A DNA stretch of 64,000 nucleotides from Cyclobacteriaceae bacterium (GTDB lineage Bacteria; Bacteroidota; Bacteroidia; Cytophagales; Cyclobacteriaceae), in the NCBI GenBank assembly GCA_028285685.1, contig JANQOR010000010.1:92462-156461 (forward strand), in the 5' to 3' direction. Made by a program: the position numbers and the translations under genes. Below the pieces are notes generated by a model. That model worked only from the letters and a program-made list of their open reading frames with translations. It was not told the DNA's origin and searched no databases. Below are positions 25,561 to 34,905 of this stretch, in pieces. Within the stretch, counting starts at the first letter, position 1. Each line of letters opens with the position of its first letter.

Positions 25561-27804
25561 ATGATAAATCGTGAACTGGTACCAAATGATGGCTTAAAGG
25601 GTTTCACACAAAACTGGCAGAACGACCTAATCGCAGCGATTAGTGTTGGATTTGTCGCACTTCCACTTTCGCTGGGTATCGCTGTAGCATCTGGTATGCA
25701 ACCATTTGCAGGTCTCCTGTCAGCAATCATTGGAGGTGTTGTAACGACATTCTTTCGAGGTTCGCACATTGCCATAAACGGACCTGGCGCGGGCATAATA
25801 GCAGTAATCCTAGCAGGCCTTGGCCTACTGGAGGGGAACATCAACTATGTACTAGCTGCCATTGTAGTCTCTGGCGCAATACAGGTACTCATGGGACTTC
25901 TACGAATGGGCAGGATTGCAAAGATGTTCCCATCCTCAGTGCTAAATGGTATCCTTGCAGCCATTGGTGTTATTATCGTGGCAAAACAAGTTCACTTCGC
26001 CCTAGGAACTACATCCAACGCTGAAAGCGTCATAGACACACTTAAGGATGCATTGTACCAATTGCCAGATGCCAATCCCTATGTTGCCGTCATAGCAGTC
26101 GTCGGTATCCTTATCCTTGCACTCTATAAGAAAATTCCTATTAGATTCTTCCACCTTTTACCAGCACCAATGTGGGTGCTAATCGTATCGCTGCCCTTCG
26201 TTTTTCTGTTCGACTTCTTCTCTGCTCATCAGATGTCTCTCTTTGGCAGGGAGTACGAGGTGGGCCCACAGTTTCTTATCCAAATTCCGGACAACCTTAT
26301 GGATGGCATTATGTACCCAGATTTCTCGATGATCGGGACCGCAGGCTTTTGGATGACGGTGATATCAATAACGTTGGTTGCTTCTGTTGAAACATTGGCG
26401 AGTGCCCGAGCGGTGGACAAACTAGACCCATATCAAAGGGTAACCAAGCTAAACAAAGATTTAGTTGGTGTAGGAATGAGCACGATGATTTCCGGGGCTC
26501 TGGGTGGACTACCCATTACTACCGTTATCGTTCGAAGTACTGTGAATATTCAGAATAACGCCAGGACCAAATGGTCCAACTTCTTTCATGGAATGTTCCT
26601 TCTCGTGTTAGTACTAATTCTAACTCCTGTCCTACAAAGCATTCCTTTAGCTGCACTATCAGCTATCTTGGTCTATACAGGTTTTAGGTTAGCTTCACCA
26701 AGGGTCTTCATGCAAGCGTACAATCAAGGAGTAGAACAGCTTCTCTTTATGGTTTCTACTTTTCTTATTACCCTCTCAACGAATCTGGTTTACGGTATCG
26801 TCGGTGGTATCCTCATCACCTTGACTTTACATATGCTCCTGGCCAGGGTTGGGGTCATGCCCTATTTTAATCTGACGTTTAAACCGGGATCAAAAATTTA
26901 CAATCGAGAAGATGGATCGGTTGACGTAAAGCTGAAAGGAATAGCTAATTTTCTTTCCGTTCTGCAACTGAATAAACTTTTGGAAAAGATCCCGAAGGCA
27001 TCGGTCGTGCGTCTTGATATGTCCAAAACACGTCTTGTAGATCTCTCAGTCATGGAAAACGTGATCGAATACAAACGAATCCAGGATAGTATCGGTGGAG
27101 ATGTGAGCATCGTAGGTTTAGATCACCACTGGTCTAGTTGCAACCACAACCGGGCACTCAAGATCATAGTAGGGCCTAGGAAAAAGCCAATTACCAAACG
27201 ACAGATCCTACTTCAAAAATTGGCCAATACAAAGGGATGGTCCTTTCAGCGAGAAGTGGATTGGGACACTTCTTACCTGCGAAATTTCTCTTTCTTCGAG
27301 TCCAGACCTATTGAGCAAAAAACCAACTCCCTACGAGGTGTCGATTCCAAACATACAGCACAATGGGAAATTGCCGATATAGTCTTTGATGAGGGCGCTA
27401 TGCTCTCGTTGGATGTATTTCATACCACTGTTTTGGTGGTTAGGTTGAATCGATCAATACCGAAGTTTATTGTTGAAAAGGAGGGTTTGTTTGATAAACT
27501 ATTTGGCAGGATAAAAGCCCTGTCTGGCTACACAGATCATGGTTTCACACTTTTTCCAAAAATCTCTAGAAAATTTCTACTAGCTGGAGACAATGAACAA
27601 GAGATAAAAAGTCTATTCAAGCCTAAGCTTGTTAAGTTTTTGGATGATCAAGAAATCCAACACATTGAAAGCAATGGAGAAGCACTCATGATTTTCAAGT
27701 ATATCCATATCGCCCCTGCTGAAGAGGTACAAAGTATGCTTGATTTTGCGACTCACCTACTTGATCGCATGAATTTAGAAATTCTCGATAAGGAGAAAAG
27801 CTAA
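25561..27804 (+). CDS. SulP-family anion transporter with STAS and extra C-terminal region
   Basis: A 747-residue protein. About residues 15-430 carry the SulP membrane core, opening with the family signature region (VALPLSLGIAVASGMQPFAGLLSAIIGG) and showing the conserved SVETLASARAVDKL and GLPITTVIVRSTVNIQN segments. A STAS domain follows at about 450-530 (VVRLDMSKTRLVDLSVMENVIEY). The last about 200 residues (530-747) are an additional soluble region of type I do not recognise; it lacks the CxDxR motif of a fused beta carbonic anhydrase. SulP proteins carry sulfate, bicarbonate or other anions, mostly as Na+ symporters or exchangers. It is divergent from the TetR operon. Confidence 0.88.
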   Translation: MINRELVPNDGLKGFTQNWQNDLIAAISVGFVALPLSLGIAVASGMQPFAGLLSAIIGGVVTTFFRGSHIAINGPGAGIIAVILAGLGLLEGNINYVLAAIVVSGAIQVLMGLLRMGRIAKMFPSSVLNGILAAIGVIIVAKQVHFALGTTSNAESVIDTLKDALYQLPDANPYVAVIAVVGILILALYKKIPIRFFHLLPAPMWVLIVSLPFVFLFDFFSAHQMSLFGREYEVGPQFLIQIPDNLMDGIMYPDFSMIGTAGFWMTVISITLVASVETLASARAVDKLDPYQRVTKLNKDLVGVGMSTMISGALGGLPITTVIVRSTVNIQNNARTKWSNFFHGMFLLVLVLILTPVLQSIPLAALSAILVYTGFRLASPRVFMQAYNQGVEQLLFMVSTFLITLSTNLVYGIVGGILITLTLHMLLARVGVMPYFNLTFKPGSKIYNREDGSVDVKLKGIANFLSVLQLNKLLEKIPKASVVRLDMSKTRLVDLSVMENVIEYKRIQDSIGGDVSIVGLDHHWSSCNHNRALKIIVGPRKKPITKRQILLQKLANTKGWSFQREVDWDTSYLRNFSFFESRPIEQKTNSLRGVDSKHTAQWEIADIVFDEGAMLSLDVFHTTVLVVRLNRSIPKFIVEKEGLFDKLFGRIKALSGYTDHGFTLFPKISRKFLLAGDNEQEIKSLFKPKLVKFLDDQEIQHIESNGEALMIFKYIHIAPAEEVQSMLDFATHLLDRMNLEILDKEKS

Positions 27805-27825
27805 AAAGTCTTCTTAATCTGAGTT

Positions 27826-28899
27826 CTATTGGATGAATCCTAAACTTAGATTCTTAACTTCATTTGGAACAAATGGACTAAGGCCTGTCAAATCCACAAA
27901 TGCATCAGTGAAATTTCCAGGCTTGTTGCCCACACCTGAAGTGATGAATCCATATTCATCAAAATACGCCGGCGAGTGGGCTTCCTGCAAGATCTGATCT
28001 ATAATAGCTTGATCCGTAATTCCAAAGGACTGAATTTCACCTTCCAAAACTGAGAAAACAGAATAGGTTTCCAATACGTCATTTGTCGTTACTGATGATG
28101 GTGGAAGTGCGAGCTTCACTACTCCGATATCTAATGCTTCACTCCCTCTTCCAACAAAAGCATAATTCCTGCCACCTGTAAATGTCTCGTCTACAATAAT
28201 CAAATTCGGATGGTTTGAGTTACCGATTACGTCAATTTCATCGCCAATTTTTCCCACGAACATCGCCATGTTGTCTATGTCGCCATTATTCGTTACTTCC
28301 AGTCCTGAAATAGTAACAAGCATGGTAGCTTCATATACTTCGTGATTCTCACTGTATTCAATTTTCACGAAAGTACCAGGATCATTGTCTCCACTTCGCT
28401 CGATTTGATAAGGGTTTAGGATCCCAATTCCCTCCACAGGATCTGTATTCCAGAGCAGTTGCAAGGCCTGCTCTTCATTCTCCACATCAACCATGGTCAT
28501 TTCATATTCGTACGTCACGCCACCTTTGGTAACATTCTCGACAATATCAAGGCGTTTATCACGCTGATCAGCATCTCCTGTGAATGTGAAAGTATTCACA
28601 CCAGCGAGCTCAAGTCCGGCTCCCACTTCCAACACAAATTCAATTATTTTAGCAGCTTGTTCACCCACATATATGAATCCAGGAAGGCTTTCATAAATCT
28701 CATTTCCCTCAATAATTCCATCTCCATCTCCGTCTGATCGTCCGGACAGGTCTCCGGTGTTACTACTGATGGAACTTGGTATGTCCACCGTAAAATCATC
28801 AGGAATGGTAACACTGAACGGATCACTGGAATCGTCGCTACCACAGTTGGCAAGAAAAACGAGAGACAGGGCAATGGATAGGTTTCTAATAGTTTTCAT
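27826..28899 (-). CDS. Lipoprotein of unknown function with Asp-rich loop
   Basis: A 357-residue protein with a lipoprotein signal (VFLANC, C19) and an Asp/Ser linker. A calcium-loop-like sequence DGDGDGIIEGNE follows near residue 60, the only motif I can name. The rest is rich in short beta-strand patterns (VTISGLEVTNNGDIDNMAMFVGKIGDEIDVIGN) and lacks catalytic signatures. It is a single gene, convergent with the SulP gene. Surface or periplasmic location is likely; function unknown. Confidence 0.65.
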   Translation of the reverse strand: MKTIRNLSIALSLVFLANCGSDDSSDPFSVTIPDDFTVDIPSSISSNTGDLSGRSDGDGDGIIEGNEIYESLPGFIYVGEQAAKIIEFVLEVGAGLELAGVNTFTFTGDADQRDKRLDIVENVTKGGVTYEYEMTMVDVENEEQALQLLWNTDPVEGIGILNPYQIERSGDNDPGTFVKIEYSENHEVYEATMLVTISGLEVTNNGDIDNMAMFVGKIGDEIDVIGNSNHPNLIIVDETFTGGRNYAFVGRGSEALDIGVVKLALPPSSVTTNDVLETYSVFSVLEGEIQSFGITDQAIIDQILQEAHSPAYFDEYGFITSGVGNKPGNFTDAFVDLTGLSPFVPNEVKNLSLGFIQ

Positions 28900-29038
28900 G
28901 ACTTGATTGGATTAGCGTTTGAAAAGTTATTTCGCATTTTGGGAAATTGAAAACAATATCAACTAATAACCCATTTTTCAGCATCTTCATGTATTTGCTT
29001 GACGAATTTGGTAGATTGTAAAATCAAATAGGCACAAC

Positions 29039-29497
29039 ATGAAATACTCACCAAAAGAAGCCCTGAAAACCATTCAGCTTGTGCATTTCGCATTAATGGC
29101 TGGGATTGTTCTCTTCACGGCCGTCATTTTATTTCTCTACTTTGATGGAGTCCTTGCGGCTAAAAATGACGGGATTATCCAATACATTCCGGCTCTATTC
29201 TTTTTTGCAGTGCTACCCTCGTCAAGCATGGTGTACAAACAAGCCCTGAAAAATGTAGATGCTCAGGCAAATCTGCAATCAAAAATGAAGTTATTTCAAA
29301 CTGCTCACATTGTCCGAATGGCCATATTGGAGGGCAGCGCCTTGTTTGCTGCCGCAGTCTCATTTGTCACTGGTAGCTTGTATCAGTTAATTATTGTCGG
29401 CTTGGTCATCGCGGTTTTTGCATCCAAAATTCCATCAATTATGATGCTCGAATCCGATCTACATTTAACAAGCGAGGATAAGGAAAAATTTAGATGA
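29039..29497 (+). CDS. Four-helix membrane protein of unknown function
   Basis: A 152-residue protein with four hydrophobic helices at about 12-36, 44-60, 88-110 and 113-132. Charged loops and the Lys-rich end (SEDKEKFR) sit on the inside by the positive-inside rule. No family motif is recognised. Its stop overlaps the start of the cupin gene (ATGA), so the two are translationally coupled and may act together. Confidence 0.65.
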   Translation: MKYSPKEALKTIQLVHFALMAGIVLFTAVILFLYFDGVLAAKNDGIIQYIPALFFFAVLPSSSMVYKQALKNVDAQANLQSKMKLFQTAHIVRMAILEGSALFAAAVSFVTGSLYQLIIVGLVIAVFASKIPSIMMLESDLHLTSEDKEKFR

Positions 29498-29874
29498 ATA
29501 TGAAAAAGGAATATGATTACGTCACCAAACTTGACATAAAATTCGATCACCACGAATTGATCGACGTACCGCAAATGGTTGATGAATGCACAGATAAGTG
29601 GTTCAACCAGACGCTTACGAAGGTGAACGATAGTGTGGTTCGACTTGGAATTGTTGAAGGTGAATACCATTGGCACAAACATGAAGGTGACGATGAATTC
29701 TTTTTTGTCTTAGAAGGAAAACTACTTATAGACCTTGAAGACAAGACAATTGAGCTGGGGCCCAACCAGGGAACAACCATCGCTAAAGGTGTGATGCACA
29801 GGCCCAGAGCTCCGCAGAAAACGATCATGCTAATGGTAGAAACAAGCGAGATTCAGCCAACCGGCGACGAGTAG
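29494..29874 (+). CDS. Cupin-domain protein
   Basis: A 126-residue single cupin. WHKHEGDDEFFFVLEGKL carries the metal-binding HxH and downstream Glu of cupin motif 1, and IAKGVMHRPRAP supplies the histidine of motif 2, so a metal site is likely. Cupins range from isomerases to dioxygenases and binding proteins. A second ATG (29500) gives a protein two residues shorter. It is coupled to the upstream membrane-protein gene and convergent with the Oad operon (1 nt apart). Confidence 0.8.
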   Translation: MNMKKEYDYVTKLDIKFDHHELIDVPQMVDECTDKWFNQTLTKVNDSVVRLGIVEGEYHWHKHEGDDEFFFVLEGKLLIDLEDKTIELGPNQGTTIAKGVMHRPRAPQKTIMLMVETSEIQPTGDE

Positions 29875-29875
29875 A

Positions 29876-30187
29876 TTATTTGTTGTTGGAGCCCTGCATA
29901 TATCTTGCAATCGCTGAGATCAACGTTGCTGCAGGAACGAATTCTGTAAGAGGGATCATACAGTATATACCGGCCAGGAGAGACAGCACCAGTCTTGTAT
30001 TCATCGAGAGACCGTAGACAGACAACATCCACCATCCTACTATAGCACCAATAAAAAATCCACCAATTCCAAGCGGGCCGAACGTAGCTAGGTCAACCAC
30101 ATCCAATATAATGGGACCAACAAGCGGACCAAATGCCTTGTTTAAGCGATCTATTAAGGACGGTTCTCCGGTTTCCTTATCCTCCAC
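29876..30187 (-). CDS. Small membrane protein at the end of the oad operon
   Basis: A 103-residue protein starting with GTG one base after the oadB stop; no other early start exists. Two or three hydrophobic helices are seen (IGGFFIGAIVGWWMLSVYGL, LVLSLLAGIYCMIPLTEF). I recognise no family. The tight spacing implies co-translation with the Na+ pump, perhaps as an accessory or assembly subunit; that is inference. Confidence 0.6.
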   Translation of the reverse strand: MEDKETGEPSLIDRLNKAFGPLVGPIILDVVDLATFGPLGIGGFFIGAIVGWWMLSVYGLSMNTRLVLSLLAGIYCMIPLTEFVPAATLISAIARYMQGSNNK

Positions 30188-30188
30188 T

Positions 30189-31379
30189 CTATCCCAAGAA
30201 TGAAATCAACACACCAGCAGCAACAGCGGATCCAATAACGCCAGAAATGTTGGACGCCATCGCATACTGTAGTAAATGATTGGACGGGTCGTGTTTTAAG
30301 GCGAGCTCATTTGCCACCCGGGACGCCATCGGAACAGCACTTAGTCCTGTTGCACCAATTAGAGGATTGATCTTCTTCTTCGCGATCAAATTGTAGATCT
30401 TCACAGCCAGGATGCCCCCAGTTATTGAGATGGCAAAAGCGATAAAACCGCCTCCAATAATCAAAAGCGTCTGCATATTTAGAAAGGCTGTGGCAGTCAT
30501 CGTTCCACCGACTGCTAACCCGAGAAAGATGGTAGCAGCATTTAAGATTGTATCAGAAGCAGCCTTGGAAAGGCGACCGGTTGTTGCACCTATCTCCTTT
30601 GCAAGATTTCCAAACAGCAACATGCCCAGAAGCGGAACTGATGAAGGAACCAACAAAGAGACCACAGTTCCAACAGCAACAGGAAATACAATTTTCAAGG
30701 TTTGAATGTTCTTGATCGGTGTCTTTGGCGGATACAATTTATCCTGATACTTCATATTAATCTTGAGTTCCCTCTTACTCATAGTCAATCTTACCACGAA
30801 AGGGATGATCACTGGTACCAGGGCCATATAAGAATAAGCCGCAATGGCGATTGGACCCAGCAGGTGTGGTGCTAGTTTAATTGTAGTATAGATCGCGGTT
30901 GGTCCATCCGCTCCGCCTATAATACCCAGAGAAGCGGCCTCCTTCATTGTAAAGCCAAAGGCAACCGCTGAAATCAAAACCGTGAAAATGCCAATCTGAG
31001 CTGCAGCTCCAAAAAAAGCTAACCTCAAGTTTCGGAGCATGGGACCAAAATCGGTCAGGGCTCCAACTCCAAGGAAGATGATTGGTGGCAAGAAACCCGT
31101 CTTAATTAATGAATAGTAAACGAAGTTCATGATCCCGTGCTGCTTGGCTATTTGATAGAGTGTTAGCGACTCATCAACTTTCTCCACGCCCATTTGCCCA
31201 CCAGGAAAATTCGCCATCAACATCCCAAAAGCAATCGGGACCAGCAATAATGGTTCGTACTGTTTCCTAATACCCAGGTACAGAAGTACGAATGCGACTA
31301 ACACCATCAGCAGATATTCCGGATGCTCTCCAATCTGCTGAAATGCAGTCATTTCATATAGCTTTCTTAAAAAATCCAA
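30189..31379 (-). CDS. oadB: Na+-translocating decarboxylase beta subunit
   Basis: A 396-residue membrane protein with about ten helices. It carries the carboxybiotin decarboxylation and Na+ transport step of the oxaloacetate-decarboxylase type pump. Conserved sequences include GIIGGADGPTAIYTT, which contains the Na+-site Asp region, and GATGLSAVPMASRVAN. The start is TTG at 31379; an ATG at 31352 exists, but the extra residues DFLRKLYEMTAF match the usual N-terminus of Bacteroidota homologues as I know them. It is 6 nt after oadA. Confidence 0.92.
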   Translation of the reverse strand: MDFLRKLYEMTAFQQIGEHPEYLLMVLVAFVLLYLGIRKQYEPLLLVPIAFGMLMANFPGGQMGVEKVDESLTLYQIAKQHGIMNFVYYSLIKTGFLPPIIFLGVGALTDFGPMLRNLRLAFFGAAAQIGIFTVLISAVAFGFTMKEAASLGIIGGADGPTAIYTTIKLAPHLLGPIAIAAYSYMALVPVIIPFVVRLTMSKRELKINMKYQDKLYPPKTPIKNIQTLKIVFPVAVGTVVSLLVPSSVPLLGMLLFGNLAKEIGATTGRLSKAASDTILNAATIFLGLAVGGTMTATAFLNMQTLLIIGGGFIAFAISITGGILAVKIYNLIAKKKINPLIGATGLSAVPMASRVANELALKHDPSNHLLQYAMASNISGVIGSAVAAGVLISFLG

Positions 31380-31385
31380 ACGTAA

Positions 31386-33266
31386 TCAGTTAATCCTGAA
31401 GAGGACGTCATCGTCTAAGACATCGTCGGAATCTTTTACTAAAATTTCGCTCACAGTTCCCTCCACTTCCGACTTCACCGCATTACTGACCTTCATAGCC
31501 TCGATGTAGCAAACGATATCACCGACCTTGACCTGATCTCCAACCTTGAGTGGAGTTTCCGAGGTATCTTTTGTCATGTAAATGGTACCTTCCAACGGTG
31601 CCAAGATCTCCTTTGAAGAGCCATTTGAAGAAGCTGCCATCGGAACCTCCGCCTTCGTTTCACTCTCCCGAGGTGCTTTTGCTGTCTCCTCTCCATCATA
31701 CGAAATTGATACTTTAAACTTTTCTCCATTAACATCAATATCAAGTGTCTTCGGCTGTAGAGGAGCGGCAGTTGAAGTAGAATCGGGAATAGTTGGAGCA
31801 GTTTCTTCGTTTCTCTTAGCCTCTAAGTCCTTCTCAAAGGATGCCTTAGCTTTGCCAGATTTATAGTCTTCATACTGCGTAGGATGCATCGCATACTCAA
31901 ATAATTCTTCGTCATCCTGTCCGGTATCCCACCCATTTTCTTCCATCTTCTTCCTAAAATCATCCAAAGCATCTGGCTGCAGATCTTGTGGATCACCTTC
32001 GAAAAATTCTCTGCCTTGCTCTTTGGCAAGCTCTTTAAGTTCATTTCCAACCTTTCCCGGAAGTCGACCACTCTTCCCAAGGATCATGTCCCAGGTATTG
32101 TCATCTAAAAGGGACCATCTTTCCTTCCCTTTCATCATTTGCATCACATTGACCAATGCAGCGTTTTTGACATACTGACTGTAAGGTGTCACTAAAGGTG
32201 GATAGCCCATGATTGGCCACACATGCTCTACCTCCTCAAATAGCGCTATCAGCAGTTCATCTTGGGTAACTTCTGCCTTGTTGTTCTTAGCCATCCATTT
32301 ATTAAGACTTGCAAGGTTGTTTTCAAGATCAGACATCAAACTCCCCATCATTCCCCCCGGAAGTCCCGGACCAATCAATAATGCATTCATTAATCGATTT
32401 TTCGGATTGATGTAGTAGCCCAGAAATTCGTCAATAAACTCCTGAGTAAGTGACCGGGCTTGCATGTATGCCTTCATGTTTATATCCGGCAGAGAAAAGC
32501 CAGCGTCCTTAAGCATTTCATGAACAGTTATCAAATCTGCTAGGACTGTACCGTATGAAAGTGGCTCCATTGCCACATCGATGTAGTCAGCTCCAGCTTT
32601 TGCCGCCTCCAGGGAAGAAGCAACACTAAAGCCCGGACCAGAATGTCCATGGTATTGAACCACTATATCTGGTTTGATGGATTTAATCCCCTCAACAATT
32701 TTTCCGACCGTAACCGGTCTCCCAACCCCTGCCATGTCTTTAATGCAAATCTCCTGACTTCCCATATCAATCAACTCTCCCGCCATCTTGATGTAGTATT
32801 CTGCCGTATGCAATTCGGAGTGTGTTATGCATAGACAGCATTGGGAGATCATCCCACCTTCCTTTGCATAGTCAATGGAGAGTTTAAGATTCCGCGTATC
32901 GTTTAATCCATCAAAAGACCTGGAAATGTCCGTTCCCTGGATTTTTTTCAACTTAAACATCAACTTTCTGACATCCTTGGGAACTGGGAACATCCTGAGT
33001 GCATTCAGGCCACGTTCAAGCATATGGGTTTGAATGCCAGCATCATTAAATGCCTGCGTCCATTCTCTGACAGATTTGTTCGGGTTTTCGCCGTACAATA
33101 AGTTAATCTGCTCAAAGCCTCCTCCATTTGTCTCTACCCGTTGGAAACATCCCATTTCCACAATAGGCTCCGCAACACGTACTAACTGATCTACCCTGGG
33201 CATGTATTTCCCGGAAGATTGCCACATGTCTCTATAGACTAAACTTAGTCCAATGTCTCGTCCCAT
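31386..33266 (-). CDS. oadA: Oxaloacetate decarboxylase-type alpha subunit with biotin domain
   Basis: A 626-residue protein. The HMGL-like carboxyltransferase domain (about 1-300) keeps the metal and catalytic positions (RDMWQS at the start, IKDMAG lysine, and YHGHSGPG with the HxH pair); W replaces the H of the common RDAHQS, a form I associate with Bacteroidota alpha subunits. A helical conserved domain follows to about 470, then an acidic Pro/Ala linker and a biotinyl domain with EAMKV, the biotin lysine being K592. With OadB and OadG it moves CO2 from the substrate to biotin and pumps Na+. The substrate could be oxaloacetate or another acid. Confidence 0.92.
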   Translation of the reverse strand: MGRDIGLSLVYRDMWQSSGKYMPRVDQLVRVAEPIVEMGCFQRVETNGGGFEQINLLYGENPNKSVREWTQAFNDAGIQTHMLERGLNALRMFPVPKDVRKLMFKLKKIQGTDISRSFDGLNDTRNLKLSIDYAKEGGMISQCCLCITHSELHTAEYYIKMAGELIDMGSQEICIKDMAGVGRPVTVGKIVEGIKSIKPDIVVQYHGHSGPGFSVASSLEAAKAGADYIDVAMEPLSYGTVLADLITVHEMLKDAGFSLPDINMKAYMQARSLTQEFIDEFLGYYINPKNRLMNALLIGPGLPGGMMGSLMSDLENNLASLNKWMAKNNKAEVTQDELLIALFEEVEHVWPIMGYPPLVTPYSQYVKNAALVNVMQMMKGKERWSLLDDNTWDMILGKSGRLPGKVGNELKELAKEQGREFFEGDPQDLQPDALDDFRKKMEENGWDTGQDDEELFEYAMHPTQYEDYKSGKAKASFEKDLEAKRNEETAPTIPDSTSTAAPLQPKTLDIDVNGEKFKVSISYDGEETAKAPRESETKAEVPMAASSNGSSKEILAPLEGTIYMTKDTSETPLKVGDQVKVGDIVCYIEAMKVSNAVKSEVEGTVSEILVKDSDDVLDDDVLFRIN

Positions 33267-33278
33267 AATTTCGCTAGA

Positions 33279-33506
33279 TTAGTTTTTTTCTATCTTCGTT
33301 ATTTTCCCTCTTCCTTCGGTAAATACCTCAACAGCTCCTGAAATAGCCGCAATTTTTGCGGTTGATAGTTGGTTTCCATTTTGGAAAAATCGATTGACCA
33401 CCCGAATCAGAAGATTCCCTGTGATAACAACCAATAGTAGGACAATAAATACTGTGATCATCCCAATGGCCAAAAGAGATAGTGCGGTTGACAGTTCACC
33501 ATCCAT
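33279..33506 (-). CDS. oadG: Oxaloacetate decarboxylase gamma-type subunit
   Basis: A 75-residue protein with one membrane helix (LLAIGMITVFIVLLLVVITGNLLI, about residues 10-33) and a short basic cytoplasmic end. This is the size and form of OadG, which anchors the alpha subunit to the beta subunit. It is the first gene of the operon, 12 nt before oadA. No clear -7 box is seen upstream. Confidence 0.82.
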   Translation of the reverse strand: MDGELSTALSLLAIGMITVFIVLLLVVITGNLLIRVVNRFFQNGNQLSTAKIAAISGAVEVFTEGRGKITKIEKN

Positions 33507-33612
33507 AGATTATTCGTGATGTTGAGCGGCTAAGTTAAATGCAAAAACCTTCTTGAGCTAGTTTAAATGCACTTATTCGCAAAAAAGTCAACAAGGCAAA
33601 CGGCCAACTATT

Positions 33613-34263
33613 TTACGGATTTCTGAATTTTTCCAACGTGTCTTCGACCTGATCTTTCACTGCTTTGTAAAAATCAGCCTTTGCTAAAAAAAGATAGCGA
33701 TAGGCAAACATGATGTTTCGAAATTCAGGTTTTCTCAAAAATTCTGTCTTAACCTCATTTCTTCCTACAAACTCTATATTCTTGAAATAAAATGGCTTAT
33801 AGAAATCCCGCAAGTGAAGGTCAATTGCTTCGTCATACTGTCGAACTCCACGATAATACTGTTCATACAGCTCAACCAGCTGACTTCTCATTTCAAAATC
33901 AGCAATAAGTCCCATTTGACCAGACGCCTTCAATGATTCGTATGTGGTTTGCTGAGGAGTAAATGGCGGATTGTATTGGGTACTGAGCAAGTATATTACC
34001 AATGAATCAAATGGGTAAGGACGTCCAACTGAGGCATTTGACAATTTCACCAAGGAGTTCCCCATGTAATCATTCCACTTCGAAAGTGTATCGAGCGCCT
34101 CCAGATCTGCCGTCAGGTCTTCGATCAAGCTCTCCATGTATTTCTTTTCCTGAAGCAGATTAGCCTTTCCTTCCTTGTAGCTTTCCAGGTAAAAAGCAAT
34201 GCTAATACCCAGGATTACAACGAGAAGGTTTGCCACATGATCAAGCCAGTTTATTTTGTTCAT
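33613..34263 (-). CDS. DUF6090-like membrane-anchored protein
   Basis: A 216-residue protein with a single N-terminal helix (ANLLVVILGISIAFYLESY, about 10-28) and a long helical remainder (LLQEKKYMESLIEDLTADLEALDTLSKWND). The pattern fits DUF6090 proteins of Bacteroidota, whose function is unknown. Its start overlaps the stop of the DinB-like gene (4 nt), so they are one unit. Confidence 0.7.
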   Translation of the reverse strand: MNKINWLDHVANLLVVILGISIAFYLESYKEGKANLLQEKKYMESLIEDLTADLEALDTLSKWNDYMGNSLVKLSNASVGRPYPFDSLVIYLLSTQYNPPFTPQQTTYESLKASGQMGLIADFEMRSQLVELYEQYYRGVRQYDEAIDLHLRDFYKPFYFKNIEFVGRNEVKTEFLRKPEFRNIMFAYRYLFLAKADFYKAVKDQVEDTLEKFRNP

Positions 34264-34823
34264 GCGTTGAATTTAGCAAAAATTTCCTCTGCCTGACCCA
34301 AGTGCCTTTTCTCATGATTCAAGATCAGACTTAGGACATCCTTTACCGTGTACAAAATCAATCCTGAAGCCGGACTTCTTATCCAAATGCGTTCTAAATT
34401 CAAATCAGTCATTTTTTCAACCAACGAAATGAGTACATCTTGAGATGCTTTAAAATCCTGGATAATTTGTCCAGAATGCTTATTAGATCTTGGGTAAAAA
34501 ACAGGGACAGTTTTCGTTTTTCGTGTTGTTTCGGGCGTGATGGATTTAATGATCACTTTTCCCAGAATCTTAGGAACAAACTTCAACCATAAAAAGGAGG
34601 GATTAGAGTATACACCCTCTCCAATCAATCGTAACACGTCAAAATAGGTCGAATTTGTAGTTACAAGGTGATCGACTAGTTCTCCTATGCTCCATTTCCC
34701 AGCTGCTGGAGAGAGATTCAGTTGGTCATCGGTCAACTTTGATAAAAGTTGTTCTGCCCGCTGTGTTTCGGAATTAATTGCCTCAATCCAATGTTCAAGT
34801 TTCAACATCATATATCCTTTCAT
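34260..34823 (-). CDS. DinB-family four-helix protein
   Basis: A 187-residue DinB-like protein. LSPAAGKWSIGELVDHLVTTNSTYFDVL contains the conserved W-S-I-x-E-x-x-x-H-L motif with the first metal histidine, and NHEKRHLGQAEEI supplies the later His pair. DinB-fold proteins include thiol transferases using bacillithiol or mycothiol; the substrate here is unknown. Starts at residues 5 or 6 are also possible. It is divergent from the M48 peptidase gene. Confidence 0.82.
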   Translation of the reverse strand: MKGYMMLKLEHWIEAINSETQRAEQLLSKLTDDQLNLSPAAGKWSIGELVDHLVTTNSTYFDVLRLIGEGVYSNPSFLWLKFVPKILGKVIIKSITPETTRKTKTVPVFYPRSNKHSGQIIQDFKASQDVLISLVEKMTDLNLERIWIRSPASGLILYTVKDVLSLILNHEKRHLGQAEEIFAKFNA

Positions 34824-34905
34824 TATTCGTTGTTACATCTAATTTCTCACATAATTCCTGCAGATAAAAAAGACTTTAATTTACTTTGAACTTTATTTAA
34901 TTGGT

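Noticed and set aside
33535-33571. TTAAATGCA repeated twice upstream of oadG
   Set aside because: The two copies are short, A/T-rich and not placed like promoter boxes; too weak to call.
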